18,492 nucleotides of DNA from Pirellulales bacterium (GTDB lineage Bacteria; Planctomycetota; Planctomycetia; Pirellulales; Thermoguttaceae), in contig DAOWNK010000024.1 of assembly GCA_030642635.1 (NCBI GenBank), positions 1 to 18,492 of the forward strand, read 5' to 3'. This document shows, piece after piece, positions 1-7,650 of the stretch (the first letter of the stretch is position 1; every line of letters begins with the position of its first letter). Position numbers and translations under genes: made by a program. The notes beneath the pieces are model-generated. The model was not told the origin of the DNA. It ran no database searches and was given only the letters and a program-made list of their open reading frames with translations.

Positions 1-1
1 C

Positions 2-100
2 ATCGAAACGTTTTACAATCCAGTCAGAATTCACCAGACACTTGGATACCTCTCACCAAACCAATACGAAGCCGAACACGCCCCGGCAGTAGCGGCGTAA
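2..100 (+). mobile_element. IS3-family transposase OrfB, C-terminal fragment
   Basis: The first 33 codons read as the end of an IS3-family transposase (OrfB, integrase-core DDE enzyme) and finish at a TAA. The visible part contains FYNPVRIHQTLGYLSPNQYE, which matches the typical C-terminal signature YNxxRxHxxLGYxSPxxYE of this family. The catalytic part lies upstream of the window, so I cannot tell whether the insertion sequence is intact. It sits beside other mobile-element debris, which suggests a remnant. Family assignment is firm for so short a piece; the element's boundaries are not visible. Confidence 0.8.
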
Positions 101-103
101 ATT

Positions 104-126
104 ATGCTCTGCCCGGAGTCCGCCAG

Positions 127-147
<21 letters not shown>
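104..147. repeat. Imperfectly spaced inverted repeat after the transposase stop
   Basis: ATGCTCTGC at 104-112 is repeated as its exact reverse complement GCAGAGCAT at 139-147, with a 26-nt loop. It begins four bases after the transposase stop and ends at the recombinase remnant. It could be a transcription-end hairpin or an insertion sequence border; nothing in the sequence decides this. Confidence 0.35.
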
Positions 148-531
<384 letters not shown>

Positions 532-584
532 GCATGTCTTTATTCTACAAGCACTTACGTGAATCACAACCATTGATTATACTG

Positions 585-818
585 AAGTTGCCCCCTGATT
601 TTGTCCCTGGGAATTGGTATGTCAACCTTCATGGCAAGACGACTAAGCCGGCCGAAAACAAGGCAGAAGCATAGCGGAAATATGACGAGATCAGGGCTGA
701 CTGTCAAGACATCCGGCCGGACAGCACCACCGTCCGGGCTCTCATCGGCCGTTTCCTGAAATGGAACAAGAACCACCGCTCCGAGGGGACGTACGAGTGG
801 GTATGCAGGCCCTTGTGA
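585..818 (+). pseudogene. Tyrosine recombinase, N-terminal SAM-like domain fragment
   Basis: One frame (codons at 585-818) reads KLPPDFVPGNWYVNLHGK, then an in-frame TAG at 672-674, then RKYDEIRADC and PDSTTVRALIGRFLKWNKNH followed by RSEGTYEW. This resembles the start of planctomycete integrases: a short DNA-contacting segment with a GRWxxKxxGK-like pattern, then the core-binding domain that begins with a FLxWxxxHRSxxTY motif. The internal stop and the loss of everything after TYEWVCRPL show that it is dead. Immediately downstream the opposite strand carries the end of a DUF1559 pseudogene, so the junction lies close to 818-822. It need not come from the same gene as the C-terminal remnant at 127-506, because it lies on the far side of the tRNA. 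Confidence 0.6.
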
Positions 819-821
819 AGG

Positions 822-1297
822 ATGAGAACCGTGTGCGCCGGTTATCTCGCCCACAAACAGCGTGTTGCTGGTCCAGTCGATGCTGTCGGCCACGCCGGTC
901 ATACTGCTGGATCGAAAATCCTCAACGTCCGTACTGCCTTGAAAGAACCCCGAACAACACTCGACCCATACCCCACCTTTCGGATCGCTGGGACATACGT
1001 AGGCCTGAACGACATTCGCGCCGGCCTCACGATTGCCCTTCTCGTAATACTGTCCGGAAAAGTCGCCGATGCCCTTGTAAATGTTTCTTTGCTCGAGGTA
1101 AGGAAGGATAAAAGTGCTCCAACCCCAACCGTAGTAGTATCCCGAGTGTCCGCAAGCGTTTTGCTTCAACTGCACACCCTGTGGAAAGACGCCGTTACGG
1201 CCGGCAGCAACAGCGCGATCAAGATACCAATGACTGCGATTACAACCAAAAGCTCAATGAGCGTAAATCCGTGTCGTTTGAACCTGTTCGCGTACAT
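822..1297 (-). pseudogene. DUF1559 / prepilin-leader protein, internally deleted and frameshifted
   Basis: An ATG at 1295-1297 opens MYANRFKRHGFTLIELLVV and continues IAVIGILIALLLPAV, the prepilin cleavage and hydrophobic helix motif of planctomycete DUF1559 (SBP_bac_10) proteins. That frame soon stops. A second frame then reads GVFPQGVQLKQNACGHS, GWGWSTFILPYLEQ, YVCPSDP, SNTLFVGEITGAHGSH, all in the order expected for the rest of a DUF1559 domain. The usual segment between LLPAV and GVFPQG (the conserved NNLKQIGLA region) is missing. A deletion of roughly 20-30 residues that also changed frame is therefore the likely cause. The C-terminal end breaks off at about 822, where a recombinase fragment begins on the other strand. 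These proteins are abundant, surface-associated and of unknown function in planctomycetes. Confidence 0.75.
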
Positions 1298-1392
1298 CAG
1301 CTATCAGCGGTCAGCTATCAGCGGTCAACTCGAAACCCCGCAGAAAACACTGTTTCCAGAGACTGAAAGCTGATAGCTGAAAGCTGATAGCT
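1298..1392. repeat. CAGCTATCAGC inverted/tandem repeat
   Basis: Two tandem copies of CAGCTATCAGCGGT (1298-1311 and 1312-1325) face two tandem copies of TGAAAGCTGATAGC (1364-1377 and 1378-1391), which are nearly their reverse complement. The whole can fold into a long hairpin with a loop of about 35 nt. It ends exactly at the ATG of the dead DUF1559 gene. A short version (AGCTGATAGCT) recurs just after the fabG stop at 14605-14616. Such AGCTATCAGC units look like dispersed intergenic repeats. Confidence 0.7.
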
Positions 1393-1441
1393 CACTACAA
1401 CCCACGTTACAAATTTATTGCGATGGGCCATAGGGCCGATC

Positions 1442-1904
1442 CTACGTGGCTTTCTTTGCTTCGCGTAGAAACTCTTCCTCATTTACCCTCAACCTAAGCG
1501 GCAAAAACTCCTTCCAGTCCCAGCGTATTTTCTTAAAGGCGAATCCCGCAATGATCCATAGCTCGCCGGCACGACGCTCAAAGATGTACGGATAGCTCAA
1601 CTGGCCGCTTTTCTGGCGAGCAATGACGATTGGCTTCGTCCAGTTTTTGGCGTCGTCCTCTGAGAAAGCGATAAACAATTCCTGGCGTCCTGTCTTGCCG
1701 TTCCAGACCAGAACCAGCCGTCCGCTGCACAACTTCAGCAAGTAGCCCGGCGAATGGCCGGCCTCTATTTGACTCGGCCGGATCGTGCGCCAAGACAGGC
1801 CGCCGTCTTCGGAGAAAGCCTCCCAGAAGCGACCCCACTGGGTGCGAATGAGCATCAGCAGCCGGCCGTCGCTTAGCTCCGCCACGGCGTGCTTGCACGC
1901 CGGC
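1442..1904 (-). pseudogene. Sialidase-like Asp-box (BNR) protein, C-terminal half only
   Basis: The frame contains ELSDGRLLMLIRTQWGRFW followed by two Asp-box motifs, SEDGGLSW and SEDDAKNW, which fit the SxDxGxxW loop of sialidase-type beta-propellers. It also has PGYLLKLCSGRLVLVWNGKTG, a common planctomycete exo-alpha-sialidase-like segment. The protein end (FLREAKKAT, TAG) looks natural. The 5' side is blocked by an in-frame stop at about 1902-1904. The first ORF start is a GTG at 1885, in the middle of the expected domain, so at least half of the propeller and any signal peptide are lost. Family members are secreted glycan-cleaving enzymes, but this copy cannot form a complete propeller. 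A functional short protein of 147 residues is unlikely. Confidence 0.7.
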
Positions 1905-1956
1905 TAAACGGACAAAAAATGTGGCCGCTATTGCATATCGATTTGCCGGACACAGT

Positions 1957-1985
1957 CTAGCATTTTACCACTGAGTTACTCCCGC
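1957..1985 (-). repeat. Partial tRNA-Gly copy (5' part), probable attachment-site remnant
   Basis: These 29 bases match 503-531, the 5' acceptor strand, D arm and start of the anticodon stem of tRNA-Gly(CCC), at 27 of 29 positions and in the same orientation. No matching 3' half follows, so this is not a gene. A direct repeat of part of a tRNA on the far side of recombinase debris is the usual footprint of a site-specific integration. Confidence 0.75.
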
Positions 1986-2274
1986 AAAAATACCAAGTGT
2001 ATCACCATTTGCGAGGGTCGCAAGAGTCCGTTACGCGATTGAGCGAACACAAGTCGTCGTGCCGGCGGCTGCGAAACAGAATAGTTCAGCAGTGCGATAT
2101 TCAGCACAAACTGAATAATCCGTACTGTCCACTAAACCACACCTGATACGCGTCCATTTGCAAAGCGATTCTCCTTTGCCGAACGCCGGTCTTTGGTCGA
2201 TTAAATTCCTTATACGGATTGTGAAGTCCGTTAAACCAGCTTGGGGTTTCTCCTGATAGGAATCTTGATCGGTC
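1986..2274. other. Intergenic region without recognisable gene
   Basis: Together with 1905-1956 this forms a stretch of over 300 bases that holds no recognisable coding sequence apart from the tRNA fragment. I saw no clear promoter for the ligase that follows. The long minus-strand reading frame across it continues into the antisense of the ligase gene and has no family resemblance. Confidence 0.5.
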
Positions 2275-3744
2275 ATGGACGCAAATCGACTCTCAGAAAC
2301 GTTCTTCGGACCAGCCACGTTGGTCGAAATGGTGCGCCATCGCACACTACACCAGCCGGACGACGTTGCTTTTACATTCCTACTGGACGGCGAGAACGAA
2401 CAACTACACCTGACCAACACCGAGCTTGATCGCCGGGCACGAGCAATCGCAGCATGGCTTACCTCAATGGACCTAAGCGGCGAGCGAGCATTGCTGTTGT
2501 ATCCGTCCGGGCTGGAGTTCATCGCCGCACTGTTCGGCTGCATCTATGCCGGTGTGACGGCCGTGCCGATTTACCCGCCGCAGAAGAACCGCTCGCTGGA
2601 GTGGATTCGGGCCGTTGCCGACGACGCCGAGACGAAAATAGTGCTGACGGACGACACCGTGCTGTCGCGCGTAGAATCGCTGATTGACGAAACACCGCGG
2701 CTGAAGCGGCTACGACGGCTTTCTACTTGCCGGACTCCGTCGGAAATTGAACAGCAGTGGGAACCGCCAAAGATAAACGGCAATACCTTGGCGATTTTGC
2801 AGTACGCCCCCGGTTCGACCGGGGCGCCGAAGGGCGTAATGCTCAGCCACACCAACCTGCTGCACAACTCGGCGATTATCACCCATGCCTTCGAGCATAC
2901 CCGCAGCGGGCTGGGTGTGTTCTGGCTGCCTAGCTCTCACGACATGGGCCTGATCGGCGGGATATTGCAGCCGCTTTACGTGGGTCGGCTGAACGTGTTA
3001 CTCTCGCCGACGGCGTTTTTGCAGCAGCCGTTTCGGTGGCTCTCGGCGATCTCGCGGTTCGGCGGCACCATCAGCGGCGGGTCGAACTTCGCATACGACT
3101 TGTGCGTGCGGAAGATCACGCCCAAGCAACGTAAGCTGCTCGACCTGAGCACTTGGCGTGTGGCGTTCAACGGCGCCGAGCCGGTCTGCGAAAAAACAAT
3201 GGAGCGATTCTCCGAGATGTTCGAACCGTGTGGTTTTCGCCGCGAGGCGTTTTATCCGTTCTTCGGACTGGCCGAGGCCACGTTGATGGTCTCCGGCGGC
3301 TATGCGAAAAAAGCACCGGTCACATGCTCGTTCGACGCCGCCGCATTGACCGCCGGCAAGGCGATCTGCTGCAAATCGAACGGACGGACCAACGGCAAGG
3401 CATTGCGCACGCTGGTCGGCTGCGGCGCCGCGATGCCGGATCAGCAGATCGTGATTGCCGATCCAAAAACCATGACGCGTTGCCCGGACGGCCGGATCGG
3501 CGAAATCTGGGTGACAGGGCCTAGCATCTCGCAAGGATACTGGCAAAAACCTGACGAAGCCTTCAACGCACGGTTGAGCGAAGCCGGCGAAGGACCGTTC
3601 CTGCGTACCGGTGACTTGGGGTTTGTCGCCGGCGGCGAGCTATTCGTCACCGGGCGGATCGACGGCGATTACGTTACACCGGTGGTTCCCGGCATGAAAG
3701 TTATGGTTAATTCTATGCAGCCGGCGTGTCTTCCGGAATGTTGA
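2275..3744 (+). CDS. Fatty acyl-AMP ligase (FAAL-like), C-terminally truncated
   Basis: The protein belongs to the adenylate-forming (ANL) superfamily and resembles fatty acyl-AMP ligases, which activate a fatty acid with ATP and hand the acyl-adenylate to an acyl carrier domain. Visible landmarks are the N-terminal LYPSGLEFIAALFGCIYAG (about 75-93), the P-loop QYAPGSTGAPKG (176-187), SSHDMGLIGG (220-229), NGAEPV (299-304), YPFFGLAEATLMVSGG (327-342) and TGDLGFVAGGELFVTGR (445-461). Normally TGRxKD opens the hinge and a C-terminal subdomain of roughly 100 residues. Here the family sequence ends at residue 463, and 26 unrelated residues follow before the stop. The P-loop also has AP where FAALs usually have TS. 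The 3' end overlaps the convergent yebC gene by 32 bp. The ATG at 2275 has a weak AGGAA upstream. It may be a recent pseudogene or a ligase limited to partial reactions. Confidence 0.75.
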   Translation: MDANRLSETFFGPATLVEMVRHRTLHQPDDVAFTFLLDGENEQLHLTNTELDRRARAIAAWLTSMDLSGERALLLYPSGLEFIAALFGCIYAGVTAVPIYPPQKNRSLEWIRAVADDAETKIVLTDDTVLSRVESLIDETPRLKRLRRLSTCRTPSEIEQQWEPPKINGNTLAILQYAPGSTGAPKGVMLSHTNLLHNSAIITHAFEHTRSGLGVFWLPSSHDMGLIGGILQPLYVGRLNVLLSPTAFLQQPFRWLSAISRFGGTISGGSNFAYDLCVRKITPKQRKLLDLSTWRVAFNGAEPVCEKTMERFSEMFEPCGFRREAFYPFFGLAEATLMVSGGYAKKAPVTCSFDAAALTAGKAICCKSNGRTNGKALRTLVGCGAAMPDQQIVIADPKTMTRCPDGRIGEIWVTGPSISQGYWQKPDEAFNARLSEAGEGPFLRTGDLGFVAGGELFVTGRIDGDYVTPVVPGMKVMVNSMQPACLPEC

Positions 3745-4453
3745 AGTTGGTCGAGACGTTCTGCACGTCGTCGTGGTCGTCGAGGCGTTCAATCAGCTTG
3801 AGCACCTTTTGGGCGTCCTCGGCGTTCAGGTCGACGGTGTTTTGCGGAATGCGTGTGATTTGGCCGACCTCCGGTTGAATTCCGGCATTTGACAGTGCCT
3901 GGGCAACGTCTTGGTATACGGCCGGGTCGCAGATGATCTCGAAGTTTCCGGCGTTTTCCTTCACGTCGTCTGCACCGGCTTCTATTGCAAGTTCCATCAG
4001 TGTATCTTCATCGGCGCCCTCGGAGGGCACCAGAAACAGCCCTTTGCTGTCGAACATCCACGCGACGCAGCCCGTGCCGCCGAGTTTGCCGTCGGAAAGC
4101 TCGAAGATTTTTCGGATTTCCGGTGCGGTGCGGTTTCGGTTGTCGGTCAGTGCTTCGCACAACACGGCCACCCCGCCGGCGCCGTATCCTTCATAGACGA
4201 TTTCTTCCAGGTTGCCGCCGTCCAATTCCCCGGCGCCTTTTTTGATTGCCCGCTGGATGTTGTCCTTGGGCATACTGACGGCCTTGGCGTCGTCGATGGC
4301 GTACCGCAGTCGTAGATTTTGGTCGGGGTCGCCGCCGCCGGTCTTTGCGGCGACGATGATCGCCTTTGCCAGCTTGCTCCAGTGCTTTCCCCGTTTGGCG
4401 TCAATAAGTGCCTTTTTGTGTTTGATGCCCGCCCAGTGTGAATGGCCTGCCAT
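3713..4453 (-). CDS. yebC: YebC/PmpR family protein (TACO1-like)
   Basis: The 246 residues match the whole-length YebC/PmpR family (usually 235-250). The N-terminus MAGHSHWAGIKHKKALIDAK has the hallmark AGHSxWxxIKxxK pattern. The middle has RAIKKGAGELDG and YEGYGAGGVAV, and the centre carries NRNRTAPEIRKIF. Members were first described as transcriptional regulators. More recent work on bacterial and mitochondrial (TACO1) relatives points to a role in translation, relieving ribosomes stalled on difficult peptides such as proline runs. It acts in the cytoplasm. The gene starts 17 bp after the stop of the TPR gene with a GGAG-type ribosome site, so the two are probably co-transcribed. The protein looks intact. 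Its stop overlaps the end of the convergent acyl-AMP ligase. Confidence 0.95.
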   Translation of the reverse strand: MAGHSHWAGIKHKKALIDAKRGKHWSKLAKAIIVAAKTGGGDPDQNLRLRYAIDDAKAVSMPKDNIQRAIKKGAGELDGGNLEEIVYEGYGAGGVAVLCEALTDNRNRTAPEIRKIFELSDGKLGGTGCVAWMFDSKGLFLVPSEGADEDTLMELAIEAGADDVKENAGNFEIICDPAVYQDVAQALSNAGIQPEVGQITRIPQNTVDLNAEDAQKVLKLIERLDDHDDVQNVSTNFNIPEDTPAA

Positions 4454-4470
4454 TTTATTCGGCTCCGTTG

Positions 4471-6567
4471 TTATTTATCAGTGTTCATCTGTGGTTTGTT
4501 GACCTTCAGGTATGCGTCGCCGAGATGATCGAGTATGACCGCGTCCGGGTCGTCTTCCGCATCGGCGGCCTTTTCGAGTTCGGCGACGGCCTCTTTGTAA
4601 CGTCCAAGCCGATAGTATACCCAGCCGAGGCTGTCGCGGTAGGCGGCGTTGTCCGGTTCGGCCTCAACTGCATGTCGGATCATCCTCAGCGCCCGTTGCA
4701 GGTGTTTGCCTTGATCCGCCCAGAGGTAGCCCAGGTCGTTGCTCGCACCGACGTCGTCCGGGAACTCGTCGAGCACCTGTTCGAGCCATTCTTCGGCCTC
4801 CGGCAAGTTGCCTTGCAACACGCAAAGGTTGGACAGCGCCAGCCGTGCGTCGCGCATTACCATGCGGTTTTCGTGCGATTCGTAGTCGTAGTCGAACTTG
4901 TCGATTAACCGTCGGTACGCCTTCGTCGTTTCATTGCGACGTTTGGCGTAATACAGAATCCGAGCGACGGCGCCGTGGTACCGGGACGAATCCGGCTTGA
5001 TTTCTGCGGCCTTTTGTGCTGCGGCCAGCGCCTCGTCGATGCGGTCGTCCTCGGCCAACACGCCGGCGAGATAAAAATAAAACATCGGGTTGTCTTTCGG
5101 CAGAGCATTTTCGTCGATTGCACGCTGGAAAACCTTGGCCGCTTCGGCCGGGCGGCCTTCGATACGCAATGCCGTACCCCAGACAAGCAACAACTCGGTT
5201 GCCCGATCCGGTTTCGCCCGAAGCGCCAAGCGGAAGAACTCATCTGCGGCGTCAAACTGCTCGCTTTCGACCGCCAGCAGCGCAACGGCCAGGCTCGTGC
5301 CGAAGTCGATTTTTTCCGGCTCGGCTTTGTGCCGCTCCCTTGCGGTTTCGATCAATGCTTTTATTAGTTTTGCGTTGCTGGAGATGGTTTGGGCCTCGGC
5401 GCCCAACGTCTCCAGCACGCCGGTTTTCTCGACGGACTTGCCGAGTGTGTCAAGCAGTTTGGCGTAGCAGTCGGTCCTTCGATAAATTTTCGCCAGGTTC
5501 CGATAGCCGGTCGGCGCAGGCGTCTTTTCGACCAGGACGATGTAAAGTCGCTCGGCCTTGTCGTATTGTTTTGCTTTAAGATATTGCTCTGCGAGGAAGT
5601 ACTCCAGCGGTATGTCATCCGGATTGTCGTCGTGTAGTTTTTCGAGCCAGTCGATGAGTTCTTCGCTTCGGCCGAGTTTTTCGAGCACCTCGGCCAGCAG
5701 TTTGTACGGCGAGATGCCTTCGTCGGTTACTTTTTGCTTGAAGCACGCCTGTAGGTGTTTGAGCGCCTCGGCCGGTTTGTCGCGTTTGACATCTATTCTT
5801 GCGAGGTTCAGTTCCAGCCGGGCGTTGTTCGGTGCAATTTCGTGCGACTTGCGGAATGCCGTCGCTGCCTCGTCCAGCCGGCCGGATTTCAGAAAACATT
5901 CACCGAACAAGTTATAGGCGAGACTAGGTTCACCAAGCAGCACCTTTTTCAGTTCGTCGTCCAGGGCGAATTCATCTTTGTGATCTAGTGCATACAGTAC
6001 ATGCTTGAAGCACTCGGCGGCCTTGTCGTATGACTCGACAAGATAGTAAAGCCTACCCATCTCCATTTGCAAAAGGATATCGTCGTCGGTTTCATCCGCA
6101 CCGACGCGTGCGGCCAGCGCCTTTTCGTAAAGTTCAACGGCTCGGACCCAGTCGCCGTGTGCGGTTAGATAACCCCCAAGCCGTCGCAGCAACAGCGGAT
6201 CGGGTTGGTCCAACACGGCAGCCTTCAGTGTGTAGCGGACCGCCACGGCATGGCGTTGCAGCCGAAACGCCAGCGGGACGATTGCCCGAGCGACGGTCGC
6301 AGCGTCCGGATCGCACCGCAATGCACGTTGGTACAGCCGCAGTGCCTCGGCATTCTTCTGTTGACGCTGGAGCATACGTCCGGCCGCGAACAGCGAGATC
6401 GCTTCAACGCGATCCCGCTCGGCTTCGGTCCGCGGATGCTCGGGCTGCAGCAGTGTGGGAGTATCTTCCAGGAACAGCGGCCCGGCACCGGCGTTTTGTG
6501 CAGTCGACGCAACGAGCACCGCGAGAATCAACGCACGGATGGCCGGTCGCGTTGGGGGAGAAAACAT
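4471..6567 (-). CDS. Secreted tetratricopeptide repeat protein
   Basis: The 698-residue protein begins with a charged stretch and a hydrophobic core (ALILAVLVAST), then QNAGAG, a plausible signal peptide with cleavage near residue 28. The remainder is a chain of TPR helices, for example NAEALRLYQRALRCDPD, WVRAVELYEKALA, LDEAATAFRKSHEIAPNN, YDKAERLYIVLV, IDEALAAAQKAAEIKPDS and LPEAEEWLEQVLDEFPDD. The last two repeats (NDLGYLWADQGKHLQRALRM and DSLGWVYYRLGRYKEAVAEL) resemble those of LpoB/BamD-like periplasmic TPR proteins often found in Gram-negative cells. TPRs bind other proteins, so a scaffold role outside the cytoplasmic membrane is likely; the partner is unknown. The final residues NKPQMNTDK and the TAA come from a dispersed repeat (see 4474-4497), so the native C-terminus may have been replaced. 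It lies upstream of yebC in the same direction. Confidence 0.9.
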   Translation of the reverse strand: MFSPPTRPAIRALILAVLVASTAQNAGAGPLFLEDTPTLLQPEHPRTEAERDRVEAISLFAAGRMLQRQQKNAEALRLYQRALRCDPDAATVARAIVPLAFRLQRHAVAVRYTLKAAVLDQPDPLLLRRLGGYLTAHGDWVRAVELYEKALAARVGADETDDDILLQMEMGRLYYLVESYDKAAECFKHVLYALDHKDEFALDDELKKVLLGEPSLAYNLFGECFLKSGRLDEAATAFRKSHEIAPNNARLELNLARIDVKRDKPAEALKHLQACFKQKVTDEGISPYKLLAEVLEKLGRSEELIDWLEKLHDDNPDDIPLEYFLAEQYLKAKQYDKAERLYIVLVEKTPAPTGYRNLAKIYRRTDCYAKLLDTLGKSVEKTGVLETLGAEAQTISSNAKLIKALIETARERHKAEPEKIDFGTSLAVALLAVESEQFDAADEFFRLALRAKPDRATELLLVWGTALRIEGRPAEAAKVFQRAIDENALPKDNPMFYFYLAGVLAEDDRIDEALAAAQKAAEIKPDSSRYHGAVARILYYAKRRNETTKAYRRLIDKFDYDYESHENRMVMRDARLALSNLCVLQGNLPEAEEWLEQVLDEFPDDVGASNDLGYLWADQGKHLQRALRMIRHAVEAEPDNAAYRDSLGWVYYRLGRYKEAVAELEKAADAEDDPDAVILDHLGDAYLKVNKPQMNTDK
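4474..4497 (-). repeat. ACCACAGATGAACACTGATAA dispersed repeat unit
   Basis: On the minus strand this reads AAACCACAGATGAACACTGA and then TAAA, a word widely seen as an intergenic repeat in bacterial genomes of this kind (from memory). Here it is read as the last codons of the TPR gene and supplies the frame of its stop codon, followed immediately by the yebC leader. Confidence 0.55.
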
Positions 6568-6636
6568 GATTTTTACACCCGTTTAGCCGCTGTGCTTACA
6601 CCAATACCGTTAAATTATGGGCGGAATTGGCATCAC

Positions 6637-6725
6637 CACAGTGGCGCCGGCGTCCCGCCGGTGTGACGTAACTCGTGGTAACGCCTATACTTGTGTGCCA
6701 CCGGCGAGACGCCGGCGCCACTGTG
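6637..6725. repeat. Inverted-repeat element, copy 1
   Basis: Arms 6637-6663 and 6699-6725 (27 nt each) are reverse complements at 26 of 27 positions and could form a very stable cruciform or hairpin. The 35-nt centre contains, on the minus strand, ACACAA then ATAGGCGTT. The same arms and centre recur at 13729-13811 in the opposite orientation. It lies between the TPR gene and the endonuclease III-like gene, with no coding potential. It looks like a small dispersed palindromic element, possibly mobilised in trans. Confidence 0.85.
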
Positions 6726-6763
6726 TTTCCCTTGATATTACCACCTGACTACTGACCAATTTC

Positions 6764-7621
6764 TTACCGCGGCTTGCGTTTGGATAGTCCGCTTGATGCC
6801 GTTTTGCCCTTCGCGGATTTTTTTTGGCCGGCGACCGGTTTCGCTTTGGATTTTTTGGCGGTTTTTTGCGTCTTGGTTTTTTTGCCGCCGGCGGTCGGTT
6901 TTTTGCCACCCGCTTCAGGCGCCTTCGCCTTTTTGCCCGTACGACGCTTTGGAAGCCGGTTCTTGCAACCCGGGTCGATTTGCAGGAGCACCTCGCGGAC
7001 GGCGGGAGAATAAGGATTGGCGGTGAAATCGGCGCCGAATTGGTGGAACATGGAACCGAACTCGATTCCCTTGGCCTTCGAGACCGCCCGTTCCAGCCCC
7101 GGCACCGTGCCGGCTTTTACGTCCTTATCTGTAATCAGATCGCATATGCGCAGAACGCCGAGCATGCCGGAGTCTATGGGTACGGAGTGTCCGCCCAAGG
7201 CCGATTGGACGACGTAGGCAACCGAAAATTTTGTCGTTCCGTCGAGCTTATCAAGCCATTTTACGGTGGGGCCGAGGTTTTTCTTCCGATGTTCTTCAAG
7301 GTCGAAGGAATATGTCGCCTCGAAAACGGCTTGCAGTATTCGCTTGAGTCTGTTGGCGGCGGCGCGTGGGTCGGGCAACTCCGACATTACTTCCGAAAGT
7401 TCTGCAATAGAAGTTACACGAATCTCATTGAAGTCGAAAAACGTGTGCTTAATCGCTGCATAGGTCTCTTCTGCCGGTTCGTAATGCGCATTTTCCAGAC
7501 AACATGCAAACAGCAGGTGCTCCAGCACCGGTCGCTGCGCGTCGACGCCGACCGGTTTGTAATGCTTCTTCAACACCTTGGTTACTTTTGCAAATTGCGC
7601 CGTGCGACTGACGGATGCCAT
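6764..7621 (-). CDS. Endonuclease III-like (HhH-GPD fold) protein with lysine-rich tail
   Basis: Residues 30-220 resemble the endonuclease III / HhH-GPD DNA glycosylase fold: LLFACCLENA (36-45), a hairpin-like KLDGTTKFSVAYVVQSALGG (125-144) and VPIDSGMLGVLRI (147-159). The aspartate in PID (150) matches the catalytic Asp of the VDTHIFR motif. Canonical enzymes have LPGVGRKTA with a catalytic lysine; here only a displaced lysine (131) is present. The four C-terminal cysteines of the [4Fe-4S] cluster are missing, only Cys219 remaining. Residues 226-285 are a lysine/alanine-rich, disordered tail resembling histone-like tails, likely to bind nucleic acid. The gene begins 26 bp after the rbfA stop with purine-rich AAGGGAAAAAGGG before the ATG, so it belongs to the nusA-infB-rbfA operon. 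A DNA-repair or DNA-binding role is inferred; glycosylase activity is uncertain. Confidence 0.7.
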   Translation of the reverse strand: MASVSRTAQFAKVTKVLKKHYKPVGVDAQRPVLEHLLFACCLENAHYEPAEETYAAIKHTFFDFNEIRVTSIAELSEVMSELPDPRAAANRLKRILQAVFEATYSFDLEEHRKKNLGPTVKWLDKLDGTTKFSVAYVVQSALGGHSVPIDSGMLGVLRICDLITDKDVKAGTVPGLERAVSKAKGIEFGSMFHQFGADFTANPYSPAVREVLLQIDPGCKNRLPKRRTGKKAKAPEAGGKKPTAGGKKTKTQKTAKKSKAKPVAGQKKSAKGKTASSGLSKRKPR

Positions 7622-7629
7622 GGAATTTA

Positions 7630-7650
7630 CCCTTTTTCCCTTTTCCCTTA
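7630..7650 (-). repeat. AAGGGAAAA low-complexity repeat at rbfA 3' end
   Basis: On the minus strand the sequence reads TAAGGGAAAAGGGAAAAAGGG. Its first bases are the TAA stop of rbfA, and the G-rich purine tract lies where the ribosome site of the next gene would be, about 8 bases before its ATG. It may serve both purposes. Confidence 0.5.

Noticed and set aside
1957..1985. Second functional tRNA-Gly gene
   Set aside because: Only the 5' part is present; there is no T arm or 3' acceptor strand.
2031..2543. 170-residue minus-strand frame before and across the acyl-AMP ligase
   Set aside because: Half of it is antisense to the ligase and the rest has no recognisable similarity or ribosome site.
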